Shown: positions 18,814 through 27,161, counted from the first letter of the stretch. The stretch is 64,000 nucleotides of DNA from Rhizobium favelukesii (GCF_000577275.2 NZ_HG916852.1:3315001-3379000); one strand, 5' to 3'. Program-made: numbers and translations. Notes: generated by a model from the sequence alone, not told the origin.

Positions 18814-18859
18814 GCCCGGCGGCCGGCCATGGCAACACGTGCCTCATCGGCCAAACGAC

Positions 18860-20035
18860 CTAAAGCTCGGCCTTCAGCTCGCGCTCGACCAGCGTCGTCC
18901 AAAAGGCCACGCCGTAGCCGATTGCACTGTCATTGAAGTCATACGCGGTGTTGTGATGCAGGGCGCCATCAACAGCCGGCCCGTTGCCGAGCCAGACGTA
19001 GCATCCCGGCGCATTCTGACCGAAAAAAGCGAAATCGTCGCCGGCGGTCGAGGGCGGAAAATCCGTACGCACGTTTTCCCCGAACACCGCGACGGCTGCA
19101 CCGAGCGCACGCTCGGTGGCGTTCCTGTCGTTGACGACAGGCGGGATGCGCCGTTCGAACTGATAATCGACCGCAATGCCGAACATCGCTGCCGTACCAG
19201 TCGCAAGCCGGCCGATTTCTTCGTCGAGCTGATCGCGAACGTCAGGCGAATAGGCCCGAGCCGTACCGCCGATTTCAACAGTATCGGGTATCACGTTAAG
19301 CGCCTTCGGGTCGCCGGCCTGCAACGAACATGCACTGATCACGGCCGGCTGCAGCGGATCGACGACACGCCCGACGATCGTCTGCAAAGACGCAAGGAAC
19401 GTCCCGGCCGCCGTGATCGGATCCTTGCCGAGGTGTGGCTTGGCGCCGTGCGTACCTGTGCCGCGAAACGTTACGCGCCAGCTGTCGGACGATGCCAGTC
19501 GCGGCCCCTCGACGACGGCGATTTCGTCGACGGCAAGGCCCGGCATGTTGTGCAGGCCGTAGACGGCATCGCACGGGAACAGCTCGAACAGGCCGTCCTC
19601 GACCATCTTGCGTGCGCCGCCCCTGCCCTCCTCGGCCGGCTGGAAGATGAAATGCACGGTTCCGGAAAAGTCGCGTGTTGCCGCCAGATGTCGTGCCGCG
19701 CCGAGCAGCATCGCCGTATGTCCATCATGCCCGCAAGCATGCATTTTCCCCGCAAATTTGGATTTGTAGGGACGATCCGCCACCTCCGGCATCGCAAGCG
19801 CGTCCATATCCGCCCGCAATCCGATCGTCCGCGTACCGTTGCCGACCTGCAGCGTGCCGACCACGCCCGTGCCGCCAAGCCCCCGATGGACCTTGATGCC
19901 GGCCTCTTCCAGAAGCTTCGCCACGATGGCGCTCGTGCGCTCCTCCTCGAAGCCGAGCTCGGGATGTGCGTGCAGATCGCGACGCAATTCGGTGAGGAAG
20001 GGCAGATCGGTCTCGATCCGGGCGGGAATGGGCAT
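18860..20035 (-). CDS. M20-family amidohydrolase (hippurate hydrolase/amino-acid deacylase type)
   Basis: A 391-residue metallo-amidohydrolase of the HipO/IAL-type group that removes acyl groups from amino-acid conjugates. ATG at 20035 (MPIPARIETDLPFL) was preferred over a longer in-frame start that adds 84 residues without homology. LHAHPELGFEE is at residues 21-31, the metal motif HACGHDGHTAMLLGAA follows at about 98, then PAEEGRGGA and the dimerisation domain. The active-site acids and histidines are intact. Rhizobial relatives include hydrolases of auxin conjugates, but no specific substrate can be assigned. It is convergent with adenine deaminase. Confidence 0.88.
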   Translation of the reverse strand: MPIPARIETDLPFLTELRRDLHAHPELGFEEERTSAIVAKLLEEAGIKVHRGLGGTGVVGTLQVGNGTRTIGLRADMDALAMPEVADRPYKSKFAGKMHACGHDGHTAMLLGAARHLAATRDFSGTVHFIFQPAEEGRGGARKMVEDGLFELFPCDAVYGLHNMPGLAVDEIAVVEGPRLASSDSWRVTFRGTGTHGAKPHLGKDPITAAGTFLASLQTIVGRVVDPLQPAVISACSLQAGDPKALNVIPDTVEIGGTARAYSPDVRDQLDEEIGRLATGTAAMFGIAVDYQFERRIPPVVNDRNATERALGAAVAVFGENVRTDFPPSTAGDDFAFFGQNAPGCYVWLGNGPAVDGALHHNTAYDFNDSAIGYGVAFWTTLVERELKAEL

Positions 20036-20303
20036 GGGCCTGGATGTCCTGTAAATGCAAGCGGGCGCCAGAACAGCGCCCGTCGCAATCCATTCCTTAT
20101 TCAGCAACCAGCCCGGAAATTCAACCTTTTCGAACGGCTTATACCACGGTCTCCCGCCGTCGAGCGTGCGGACGCGGCATCGCGGCAAGGGTTGGCCGGC
20201 ACGGGAGATATCACCGTCCCGCAGATGCACCCATCCTATCGGCGCACGCTTGACACTGTCGAAAACCGGATGGCCTAATCGCCGCAACGCGAAAGGGCTA
20301 CCG

Positions 20304-20966
20304 ATGAGCGATGATCACACTTCGAGCGACAGCAAGCTCACCACATCGAAGCGCCGCTGGGCCGCGGAGGGAAAATTTCTCACCGGCCGCATCAGTCGGC
20401 CGGAAACCGAACGCTTGCCGCCCGGACAACACCTCGTCAAGACTTGGCCGGTCCTGGATCTCGGCCAGCAGCCGCTCATCTCGACCGAGACCTGGCGCCT
20501 GGAAGTCCGCGGACTTGTCGAAACTCCGCTTGATCTCACTTGGGCCGCCTTCCAGGCGCTCGAGCAGAGCACCAAGGTCACCGACATTCATTGCGTCACC
20601 ACATGGTCGCGCTACGACAACAAATGGAAGGGTGTGTCGACCCGCGACCTGCTCGATCATGCGATGCCGAAACCCGAGGCCCTGTGTGTGATGCTGACGA
20701 GCTACGACGGCTACACCACGAACCTGCCGCTCTCCGACTTCGCCGCCGAGGATGCGATCCTCGCAACCTCCTGGGAGGGCCTGCCGCTGACGCGCGACCA
20801 CGGCGGGCCCATGCGGCTCGTCGTCCCAAATCTCTATTTCTGGAAAAGCGCGAAATGGCTGCGGCGTATCGATCTGCTGCCGGCCGACGCAGCGGGCTTC
20901 TGGGAGAAGAACGGCTATCACATGCATGGCGATCCCTGGCGTGAACAGCGCTACTCCGGGGATTGA
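20304..20966 (+). CDS. Sulfite oxidase-like molybdopterin oxidoreductase
   Basis: A 220-residue cytosolic protein with the oxidoreductase molybdopterin-binding fold. ATG 20304 begins MSDDHTSSDS; the upstream in-frame extension is not protein-like. The cofactor-ligating Cys is in TDIHCVTTWSRYDNKWKGVS (about residue 98), followed by CVMLTSYDGYTTNLPL and GGPMRLVVPNLYFWKSAKWLRRIDLL, diagnostic of this family. No twin-arginine signal is seen, unlike YedY/MsrP. Substrate unknown. The 268-bp gap before it, shared with the divergent M20 gene, shows no further recognisable signal. Confidence 0.88.
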   Translation: MSDDHTSSDSKLTTSKRRWAAEGKFLTGRISRPETERLPPGQHLVKTWPVLDLGQQPLISTETWRLEVRGLVETPLDLTWAAFQALEQSTKVTDIHCVTTWSRYDNKWKGVSTRDLLDHAMPKPEALCVMLTSYDGYTTNLPLSDFAAEDAILATSWEGLPLTRDHGGPMRLVVPNLYFWKSAKWLRRIDLLPADAAGFWEKNGYHMHGDPWREQRYSGD

Positions 20967-21075
20967 TACCAGTAGCGATGACTGCCGGTGCCAGATGACC
21001 GAGCCGTTACCGCAATCTGCGCGCTATAGTTTGCCAGATACCCTGCCGCTGCCTCTCGTTACCCCGCGACCATAA

Positions 21076-21090
21076 ACCCGTTTAACGGGT
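21076..21090 (+). promoter_or_regulatory. Perfect 15-bp palindrome upstream of luxR-type gene
   Basis: ACCCGTTTAACGGGT has 7-bp perfect arms around one base, 156 bp before the LuxR-type ATG, in the middle of an AT-rich intergenic region. Its form fits an operator; the protein that binds is unknown. Confidence 0.45.
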
Positions 21091-21193
21091 AGTTCGCGTG
21101 AGTGCGAATTCGCCTCAGAATAGATGCAGAAAGCAATATATTTTTTAAATTAATGCCTTACGACGATTTGAACGCTGTCCACTATTGACCTCT

Positions 21194-21206
21194 ACCCATT
21201 TTGGGT
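21194..21206 (+). promoter_or_regulatory. Second ACCC..GGGT palindrome before luxR-type gene
   Basis: ACCCATTTTGGGT (5-bp arms, 3-bp centre) lies 40 bp before the LuxR-type ATG and shares ACCC/GGGT half-sites with the palindrome at 21076-21090. A TTGACC just upstream (21185-21190) may be a -35. Confidence 0.35.
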
Positions 21207-21245
21207 TGTTGTTGTAGGCCGATTCCAGATATCGCGTATGGGTTG

Positions 21246-21935
21246 ATGAACAAGGATACTTCATTTCACACTGTCACGCAGAAGCTGCTGGATGCGTGGT
21301 TGCATACCACCCCCCAGCTGCCTGCCGCGCCGGAAGATATCTACCGCGACGTCCTCGACCTTCTGACGATCAGGATGAGGATGACGCTCGTCGTTCTCGA
21401 CGGCGAGGATCCGCTGCAATGGCATCTGAAGGTCGTGCGCCCCTCTGGCTTCAGTTCGCGTCTCCTGAACATCAACAAGCTCTTTGCCGATCAACGCATC
21501 GGCGAGTTCAAGGATCGTGCCTACATGGAAACGGCCGTTATCCCGCGCTATCGCGAGGTGATCGCCACGCGGAAACCTTCGATGGAACTGGTCAAGACGA
21601 GGGTGCTTGGCGTCAACCTCGGATACGAGCGGTTGATCCTTCCGCAAAAGACAGCGGCGCGGCGCCCATCCTGGTTGCTGACGGTCTCGAATGGCCGCTT
21701 CATGTTCAACCCGCCGCAGCAGCAAGCCCGCATGGATGCGACGGACGAAGCGGTGATCCAGCTTTTGACGGAAGGCGCGACGGCCAAGGAGATCGCAGCC
21801 GATCTCGGAATCTCGCATCGGACGGTCGAGCACCGCTTGGAGCGCATGAAGGAGCGTTACGGCGCGAAGAATACTGTGCACCTCGCAGCCATGCTGGTTG
21901 CAACGCACTTCGACCGCGATGTGGAAAAGAGCTAG
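21246..21935 (+). CDS. LuxR-family transcriptional regulator
   Basis: A 229-residue regulator (ATG 21246, MNKDTSFHTV). The C-terminal 60 residues are a LuxR-type helix-turn-helix (QLLTEGATAKEIAADLGISHRTVEHRLERMKERYGAKNTVHLAAMLV). The N-terminal 150 residues are not a recognisable autoinducer-binding or receiver domain: no conserved phospho-accepting Asp and no WYDPWG-like pattern are visible. It is therefore an orphan regulator with an unassigned sensor domain. Two ACCC-GGGT palindromes lie upstream. It ends overlapping by 4 bp the stop of the convergent exported-protein gene. Confidence 0.82.
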   Translation: MNKDTSFHTVTQKLLDAWLHTTPQLPAAPEDIYRDVLDLLTIRMRMTLVVLDGEDPLQWHLKVVRPSGFSSRLLNINKLFADQRIGEFKDRAYMETAVIPRYREVIATRKPSMELVKTRVLGVNLGYERLILPQKTAARRPSWLLTVSNGRFMFNPPQQQARMDATDEAVIQLLTEGATAKEIAADLGISHRTVEHRLERMKERYGAKNTVHLAAMLVATHFDRDVEKS

Positions 21936-22543
21936 GGCGTGATCCGCCGAAGCAGGCGCCGCCCGCAATAGAACACAGCCAGGATCGCCGCCGCGAGCGC
22001 CGTCAACGTCGCCATACTTGCAGGATGCAGCGGAACGTCCCTCCACGCCGGGCGAACGACATCGGCAGTATTGAACGCCTCACCGCTAAACTGGCAAGTG
22101 ATCAGCGCCAAGCCGCGCAGCACCATGCCGGCATCGATCGCCGAGACGATGGCCTCGGCCTCGACAGCCTCACCGCCCATGCCCCGCATCGATAGCAGCA
22201 CGGCCTTCGTTGCAGCAAGATATGCATGCGAGCACTCATTGAATGGACTGGCCTCGTCCGTCACGCCACCGGGCATTTTTCCCCAGAGGCAGTAGGCGTG
22301 CTGGATTTGCGCATAGTTGAGTACGCGTCGGAACGGCTCGTTCGTGTCCGTGGCACGCGCCGCGAGATCGATGATCCGATCGCGATACTCTGCGATCATG
22401 ATCATTTCGCCATGTGAGATTTCAGCGATTGCGATGCCGGTGTGGGGACCACTGCTGCTCCGCTGGTGCGCGCTTGCCGCAACAGACCACAGCTGCAGCA
22501 CTGCTATCATTGCCACGATGAAAATCGAACGCCGGTTGGTCAT
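21932..22543 (-). CDS. Exported hypothetical protein downstream of cbtBA
   Basis: Unrecognised. ATG at 22543 gives 203 residues with a Sec signal (MTNRRSIFIVAMIAVLQLW.., cleavage near SAHQ) and one C-terminal membrane helix (MATLTALAAAILAVFYCGRRLL) ending in basic residues, so the body is periplasmic and anchored at its C-end. The mature part holds three Cys (CLWG, NECS, LITCQFS) and several His (AHQ, GPHTG, ISHGE). It lies 41 bp after cbtA on the same strand, separated by a stem-loop, and may be co-controlled by the cobalamin riboswitch. A role in cobalt handling is a guess from position only. Confidence 0.65.
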   Translation of the reverse strand: MTNRRSIFIVAMIAVLQLWSVAASAHQRSSSGPHTGIAIAEISHGEMIMIAEYRDRIIDLAARATDTNEPFRRVLNYAQIQHAYCLWGKMPGGVTDEASPFNECSHAYLAATKAVLLSMRGMGGEAVEAEAIVSAIDAGMVLRGLALITCQFSGEAFNTADVVRPAWRDVPLHPASMATLTALAAAILAVFYCGRRLLRRITP

Positions 22544-22554
22544 CGCCTGGTTCA

Positions 22555-22576
22555 GGCTCCGGATCGCTCCGGAGCC
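22555..22576 (-). other. Stem-loop between cbtA and the exported-protein gene
   Basis: GGCTCCGGA (22555-22563), TCGC, TCCGGAGCC (22568-22576): a perfect 9-bp stem with a tetraloop and no T-run on the minus strand. It starts 9 bp after the cbtA stop and could attenuate readthrough into the next gene. Confidence 0.5.
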
Positions 22577-22584
22577 TTCTCCGA

Positions 22585-23328
22585 TCAACGAAAAGCCGGC
22601 GCGCGTCCGCGCGAGCTGGCAGCGACACCAAGCTTGCGTTCGGCGAGTGCGCCGAAGGCCAGGCCAAGGACGCCCCAGAGGATCACGTGCATGCCGATCG
22701 AAGTCGTACGGAAACGCCAGAGGACCATCGCCGAATAATTCTCCGGCACCTCGTTGATCGGTGGCAGCAGATACTGCACGAGCCCGATGAAGACGACATA
22801 GGCGAGACCTGCTGCAATCGCCGCGTTCCAAACCCCAAACCGAGGCGCCAGGCGGCGTGCAAGCGCAATTGCCGCAACGAGCGCGGCGATCGAAACGACG
22901 ATCATCAGGAAGAACAGCTCGGTCCTGACGCCGATTGTGTCAGGGTTGCCGACTGCCGGCGGGTTGGCCGGATATTTGATGTTGGGTACGATGACAACGG
23001 CGACAAAGGCCGCAATCGCAATGACCGCAGACGTTCCGCGCGCTCCAAGCGTGCTTAACCGGCCTTGGACGAAAGCAAAGACGAGCGCAAACAGGCCACC
23101 GACGGCGATACTGTAAGCCATCACGCCGGTGAACAGACCAAAGCCCGCCTGCGTGGCACGGCTGACGATTTCGGGTTCGCCAGCTTCGCCTGCCGCCTGG
23201 GCAGCGGCTTCCTCGAACGCAATCGCCTGGTCGACAAGCGGCTCACCAAAGGTATGGGCAAAGGCGAAAACGAGGACGCCAGCGATCAGGCCCGCGAGCA
23301 TCCCGCGAAGCAAGAGATTTCCAACCAT
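22585..23328 (-). CDS. cbtA: Cobalt transporter subunit CbtA
   Basis: A 247-residue inner-membrane protein of the CbtA family, predicted cobalt importers found under B12 riboswitches. It starts MVGNLLLRGMLAGLIAGVL with about five membrane helices and carries the family loop EPLVDQAIAFE (residues 29-39) and the C-terminal PPINEVPENYSA with LWRFRTTSIGMH. GGAGTT precedes ATG 23328. It follows cbtB by 12 bp. Function as cobalt uptake is known for the family mainly from regulation and context. Confidence 0.92.
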   Translation of the reverse strand: MVGNLLLRGMLAGLIAGVLVFAFAHTFGEPLVDQAIAFEEAAAQAAGEAGEPEIVSRATQAGFGLFTGVMAYSIAVGGLFALVFAFVQGRLSTLGARGTSAVIAIAAFVAVVIVPNIKYPANPPAVGNPDTIGVRTELFFLMIVVSIAALVAAIALARRLAPRFGVWNAAIAAGLAYVVFIGLVQYLLPPINEVPENYSAMVLWRFRTTSIGMHVILWGVLGLAFGALAERKLGVAASSRGRAPAFR

Positions 23329-23340
23329 GTCCGGAACTCC

Positions 23341-23550
23341 CTAGTGGCAGGGGAAGCCGAGCAGATGCCGGCCGTCATGCACGAACTCGTGCACGTACAT
23401 ACCGTTGAAAAGCGCCATCGCGCCCTCTTCGGTGCCGACGAAATAGATGGCGATGAGCATCAGCAGACCGCCGAAGATCGCCCAGGGCAAAAGCTCGCCA
23501 ACCGGAATCGGGGTCGGTACGGCGACGGGCGCAAAAGTAGAGTCAGACAT
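23341..23550 (-). CDS. cbtB: Cobalt transporter subunit CbtB
   Basis: A 69-residue single-span protein. The start ATG at 23550 follows a strong AGGAGGA (complement of 23554-23560). After PTPIPVGELLPW comes one membrane helix (AIFGGLLMLIAIYFVG) and the family's His-bearing C-terminus MYVHEFVHDGRHLLGFPCH, proposed to bind metal. The gene is first after the cobalamin riboswitch and precedes cbtA. Confidence 0.93.
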   Translation of the reverse strand: MSDSTFAPVAVPTPIPVGELLPWAIFGGLLMLIAIYFVGTEEGAMALFNGMYVHEFVHDGRHLLGFPCH

Positions 23551-23584
23551 GTATTCCTCCTGGAATGACGCGTTCAGTCGAGAA

Positions 23585-23705
23585 TTGTTGCGTGGTAGGG
23601 TCTGACTTCCAGTCTGAGGTATCCTCATCCTGATCACAGTGGCGCGACCGCACCGGAATTTCACCGGTTTCCAAACCCACAACAACACCGTTATATCTGC
23701 GGCTT
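23585..23705 (-). ncRNA. Cobalamin (B12) riboswitch upstream of cbtBA
   Basis: On the minus strand the sequence reads a GGAAACCGGTGAAATTCCGG hairpin segment, then GCGGTCGCGCCACTGTGA (the conserved B12 box GCCACTG at 23637-23643) and the 3' part GACTGGAAGTCAGACC, in the order and spacing of the cobalamin riboswitch. It ends about 35 nt before cbtB. B12 binding would be expected to shut off cobalt uptake. Outer boundaries are approximate. Confidence 0.92.
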
Positions 23706-23774
23706 CGAACCTGTCAACGAAAGTTCATGCAGTGACAGGCCACCCCTCCTTGTTATCCGGAGACGACCAACGTG

Positions 23775-24338
23775 ATGACGCGCCTCACCTGGATCTGCCA
23801 TGGCTCGACCGCCGCCAACCGCGAGGCGCGCTTCCCCTTGGACGAGCCCTTGAATGAGAAGGCAGTCATTGCCACGCAGGCAATTGCGCCCCGCCTTCGG
23901 CACGCCGATAACGTCTTCGCTAGCCCGACTTTGCGCACGCGTCAGACGGCCGATGCGCTCGGCCTGCAGCCCGCATTCTCGGACGCGCTCGCCGATTGCG
24001 ATTTTGGCCGCTGGGCGGGACGTTCGATCGCCGAAATCCAGCAACTGGAGCCGGAAAACCTTGCGGCCTGGATGGCGCGGCCGGAGGAGGCTCCGCATGG
24101 TGGTGAGGCAATCGCTGCCGTGTGCACGCGTGTAAACGCCTGGCTGAGCCAGCGCTTGCAGGCCGGCGGCCACATCGTCGCCATTACCCATGCCGCGGTG
24201 ATTAGGGCGGCCATCATCAGCACGCTGAACGCACCCGTCGCGTCATTCTGGATCGCCGACATCGAACCACTCGCAATCGTCCACATGACGAGCAATGGAA
24301 GCCGCTGGTCACTGCGTGTCGAAGGCGCAACGGCCTAA
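23775..24338 (+). CDS. Histidine phosphatase-superfamily protein (CobC/phosphoglycerate mutase-like)
   Basis: A 187-residue branch-1 histidine phosphatase-like protein, divergent from the riboswitch-controlled cbtBA. GTG 23772 is an alternative start with slightly better spacing from GGAGA. The phosphate pocket is recognisable: WICHGST at residues 5-11 and the second His in AITHAAVIRAAI. The family's catalytic motif is RHG; here Arg is replaced by Cys (CHG) while His is kept. ASPTLRTRQTADAL and FGRWAGRSIAEI correspond to the CobC/GpmB core. The neighbourhood suggests alpha-ribazole phosphatase-type work in B12 synthesis, but the altered Arg makes activity uncertain. Confidence 0.8.
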   Translation: MTRLTWICHGSTAANREARFPLDEPLNEKAVIATQAIAPRLRHADNVFASPTLRTRQTADALGLQPAFSDALADCDFGRWAGRSIAEIQQLEPENLAAWMARPEEAPHGGEAIAAVCTRVNAWLSQRLQAGGHIVAITHAAVIRAAIISTLNAPVASFWIADIEPLAIVHMTSNGSRWSLRVEGATA

Positions 24339-24444
24339 TTTTCAAGCCGATGTTTTAGGCCAGCCTTACGCAAGCACGCCATGCCATAGCTTTTGCGACC
24401 CGACACCGTCGGGCCGTCAATCCTTGCCCCAAGGAGGATCAAGC

Positions 24445-24558
24445 ATGCCCTATGATTGGAGCGGCGCGCAGATGCGGCGCACGCGCCTGCTACGCATGAC
24501 CGCCGTTGTGATGCTTCTCCTGCTTGTCATCGGCGCATCCCTACTGATCAGGCCCTGA
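24445..24558 (+). CDS. 37-residue single-span membrane peptide
   Basis: Not recognised. A very strong AAGGAGGA (24431-24438) lies 6 bp before ATG 24445. The peptide starts MPYDWSGAQMRRTRLLRM and continues with a Val/Leu-rich helix ending LLIRP, so a short cytosolic basic N-terminus and one membrane helix are predicted. It stands alone between the histidine phosphatase and a GGDEF-EAL gene. Small size and no homology knowledge limit confidence; the ribosome-binding site is the main support. Confidence 0.6.
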   Translation: MPYDWSGAQMRRTRLLRMTAVVMLLLLVIGASLLIRP

Positions 24559-24706
24559 GAACGACAGGCGGGCGCCTGCACCGTTCGCCTTTCGAGCCCC
24601 CTCACCCTTCCGCCGTAGTGCAGATACCAAGAATTCGCCCTTTGGCTTCAACATACCCTTCAGACTTCAATGATACACCGGCGCCCGGGTGGAGATGGAG
24701 TGAAGC

Positions 24707-26269
24707 ATGCCGGTATTCTTCCAGAGCAGGGCCGGGAGGCAATGCCTGTTGGTCCTGGCGTCGGGGTTAACGCTGTGGCTCGTCGGTGCGATCCTCGAAT
24801 TGGACAACTGGCTGGTCGCTTTCGTCGGCGCCTACGAGAACTATGGTGCAGACAAGCTCGTCCTCGCGCTTGGCATCGGCGGCGCCATGAGCTTCGTCTA
24901 TTCGATCTTGCGCATCGTCGACCTGCGCAAAGAGATGGAATTGCGAGCCAGCGCCCAGGCTAGGGCCGACTGGACGGCAACCCACGATCACCTTACCAAA
25001 CTTCCCAACCGTTACGCATTCGAGCGCAAAGTTCTTCCGCAAAGGACAAAGACCGACGTCGAAGACGACGAGTGGGACCGGAATGTTACGATTTTCTCGG
25101 TCGACCTCGACGGCTTCAAGAAGGTCAATGATCTCGTCGGCCATAACGGCGGTGACGCCCTGCTGATCGAGGTGGCAAAGCGCATCTGTGCGATCGGAAA
25201 TGCTGATTGCGTCTATCGTTTTGGCGGCGACGAGTTTGTCGTCGTTGCGCTCGGCCTCTCCCCTCGGCACGAGGAACGCTTCGCGCGGTTGCTCATCCAG
25301 GCCGTAACACGTCCCATCCATATCAATGGGTTTGCCGTCGAAGTCGGCGCGAGCGTCGGTTACGATCGCTGGGACCAGGGTCGGGAACCGCTCGAAGACG
25401 CCGCCCATCGTGCCGACCTGGCCATGTACGAGGCCAAGTCACGCGGACCCAACCACCATATGGCGTTTGAAGCCTCGATGCAGGACAAGGTGGCAAAGCG
25501 CGCAACGCTGGAATCCAAGCTGCGTGTCGCAATCCAGAACAAGGCGATCCGACCGTTTTATCAGCCGTTGATCGATCTCAAGAGCGGCAAGGTCTGCGGC
25601 TTCGAGGCGCTCGCCCGCTGGACGGATGAAGAGGGCGCCGCCATTCCGCCGCCCGTCTTCATCGGGATTGCCGAAGAAACCGGAATGATTACCGAGCTCT
25701 TCGAAGATCTACTGGCGCAGGCCTGCAGGGATGCCCTGGCCTGGGACGACCACGTCACCCTGTCTTTCAACGTCTCTCCGGTGCAGATGGAGGACAAGCT
25801 GCTGGCCTCGCGCATCTTCAAGGTGCTTTCGGCAAATGGCCTGCCACCGCCCCGCCTGGAGATCGAGATCACCGAGAATGCGCTGATTCAGGATCCGGCA
25901 GTTGCCGCCATCATTCTGGACGAGCTCCACGATGCCGGCGTGCAGATCGCCCTCGACGATTTCGGCACGGGTTACTCAAGCCTCGCCCAACTCGCCCGAT
26001 ATCGCTTCGACAAGATCAAGATCGACAAGAGCTTCATCGCGACCTACCGCGATGATGAGCGCCAGGAAAAGATCATCCGCGCAATGCTTGGGCTCGGCCG
26101 CAGTCTCAACATCCAGACCACTGCAGAAGGCATCGAGGAGCATCGCCAACTCGGGCACCTGCTTCAGCTCGGATGCGATGTCGGACAGGGCTATCTGTTC
26201 GGTAAAGCCATGCCTGCCGAAGAGACGCGCTCTTTTCTCGATCGTGACGAAGCATTGGCCAGCGGATAA
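24707..26269 (+). CDS. Membrane-bound GGDEF-EAL cyclic-di-GMP protein
   Basis: A 520-residue protein with two N-terminal membrane helices (about residues 12-37 and 48-66) joined by a very short loop, then a GGDEF domain and an EAL domain. The diguanylate cyclase motif GGDEF is intact at 173-177 and the phosphodiesterase motif EAL is intact at 300-302, with the catalytic loop DDFGTGYSSL and the later EGIEE also present. Both activities are therefore possible. The periplasmic loop is too short for a LapD-like receptor. No PAS or other sensor domain is seen. Confidence 0.92.
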   Translation: MPVFFQSRAGRQCLLVLASGLTLWLVGAILELDNWLVAFVGAYENYGADKLVLALGIGGAMSFVYSILRIVDLRKEMELRASAQARADWTATHDHLTKLPNRYAFERKVLPQRTKTDVEDDEWDRNVTIFSVDLDGFKKVNDLVGHNGGDALLIEVAKRICAIGNADCVYRFGGDEFVVVALGLSPRHEERFARLLIQAVTRPIHINGFAVEVGASVGYDRWDQGREPLEDAAHRADLAMYEAKSRGPNHHMAFEASMQDKVAKRATLESKLRVAIQNKAIRPFYQPLIDLKSGKVCGFEALARWTDEEGAAIPPPVFIGIAEETGMITELFEDLLAQACRDALAWDDHVTLSFNVSPVQMEDKLLASRIFKVLSANGLPPPRLEIEITENALIQDPAVAAIILDELHDAGVQIALDDFGTGYSSLAQLARYRFDKIKIDKSFIATYRDDERQEKIIRAMLGLGRSLNIQTTAEGIEEHRQLGHLLQLGCDVGQGYLFGKAMPAEETRSFLDRDEALASG

Positions 26270-26480
26270 GCGCCGCGAAATACGCGCCGCTCACCACGTC
26301 GCACATCAGAAATTCGTGATGGAACCCTTTCAAGCAGGGCAACGTTCGCTCGTTGGTCCTGTGGGCGGACACTTCCACTGAAAGTGTATCTGCATGCCGC
26401 ATGGGCCGCGATCATTGATCGAGCCCGGCTCGGTTGGTGTGCGAACGGAGTGGACCCTTGTCATAGGAGAGGGATTTATC

Positions 26481-27104
26481 ATGGATTTTCGTATAATTGC
26501 TGCCTCGGCGGCCTTTATTGGTCTTGCGGGGGCTGCATCCGCCGCTGACCTTGTGAGCGAGCCACCGGCAGCCCCGGTTGCACAAGCCGCACCGGTTTTC
26601 ACTTGGAATGGCTTCTATGTCGGCCTGCAAGGTGGCGGCGCCTGGGGCAACGGTGACTTCTCCGGCATCGGCGACGCCAACCTCAACGGCGGCCTCATCA
26701 ACGGCTTCACCGGATACAACTGGCAACTCGACAACAATATAGTGCTCGGCGTCGAAGGTGACGTTTCCTATAATTGGAACGAGGAAACTGTTGGCGGCAA
26801 TGAATACAAGTTCGATACGACAGGCTCCGTCCGCGCCCGCGTCGGTTACGCTCTCGATCACGCGCTGTTCTATGGAGCCGCCGGCTGGACGGGTGCAAGA
26901 GGCCATGTAAACACACCCGTCGGCGATGACGACGCCACGTTCTCGGGCTGGACCGTTGGAGCCGGCTTGGACTACGCCTTCACCGACAACATCTTCGGGC
27001 GAGTCGAATATCGCTACAACGATTACGGCAGCAAGGACCTGCTCGGTGTAGACACCGACTTCAATCAGAACGTTGTCACCCTCGGCGTCGGCTTCAAGTT
27101 CTGA
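26481..27104 (+). CDS. Outer-membrane beta-barrel protein (Omp25/RopB-like)
   Basis: A 207-residue porin-like surface protein of the Omp_b-brl family, common in Rhizobiales. ATG 26481 follows AGGAGAGGG. Signal peptide MDFRIIAASAAFIGLAGAASA, then a Pro/Ala linker and eight-stranded barrel pattern (FTWNGFYVGLQGGGAWGNGDF, VRARVGYALDH, and the terminal VVTLGVGFKF ending in Phe, the BAM recognition residue). An upstream longer start would hide the signal peptide. A terminator follows. Confidence 0.9.
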   Translation: MDFRIIAASAAFIGLAGAASAADLVSEPPAAPVAQAAPVFTWNGFYVGLQGGGAWGNGDFSGIGDANLNGGLINGFTGYNWQLDNNIVLGVEGDVSYNWNEETVGGNEYKFDTTGSVRARVGYALDHALFYGAAGWTGARGHVNTPVGDDDATFSGWTVGAGLDYAFTDNIFGRVEYRYNDYGSKDLLGVDTDFNQNVVTLGVGFKF

Positions 27105-27137
27105 GATCCCCTGCCGACGAACGGGCAGGAAATGACA

Positions 27138-27161
27138 AAGCCCGGACAAATACCCGGGCTT
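27138..27161 (+). terminator. Terminator after the barrel-protein gene
   Basis: AAGCCCGG (27138-27145) and CCGGGCTT (27154-27161) with an 8-nt loop, 34 bp after the stop. The following T-tract is interrupted (CGTTCATTT). Confidence 0.7.

Noticed and set aside
18800..20278. 492-codon open frame opposite the M20 amidohydrolase
   Set aside because: Antisense shadow; the amidohydrolase has intact metal motifs, the opposite reading does not resemble a protein family.
24707..26269. GGDEF-EAL protein as LapD partner of the BTLCP peptidase
   Set aside because: Its two membrane helices are joined by a very short loop, leaving no LapD-type periplasmic domain; also GGDEF and EAL motifs are intact, unlike LapD receptors.
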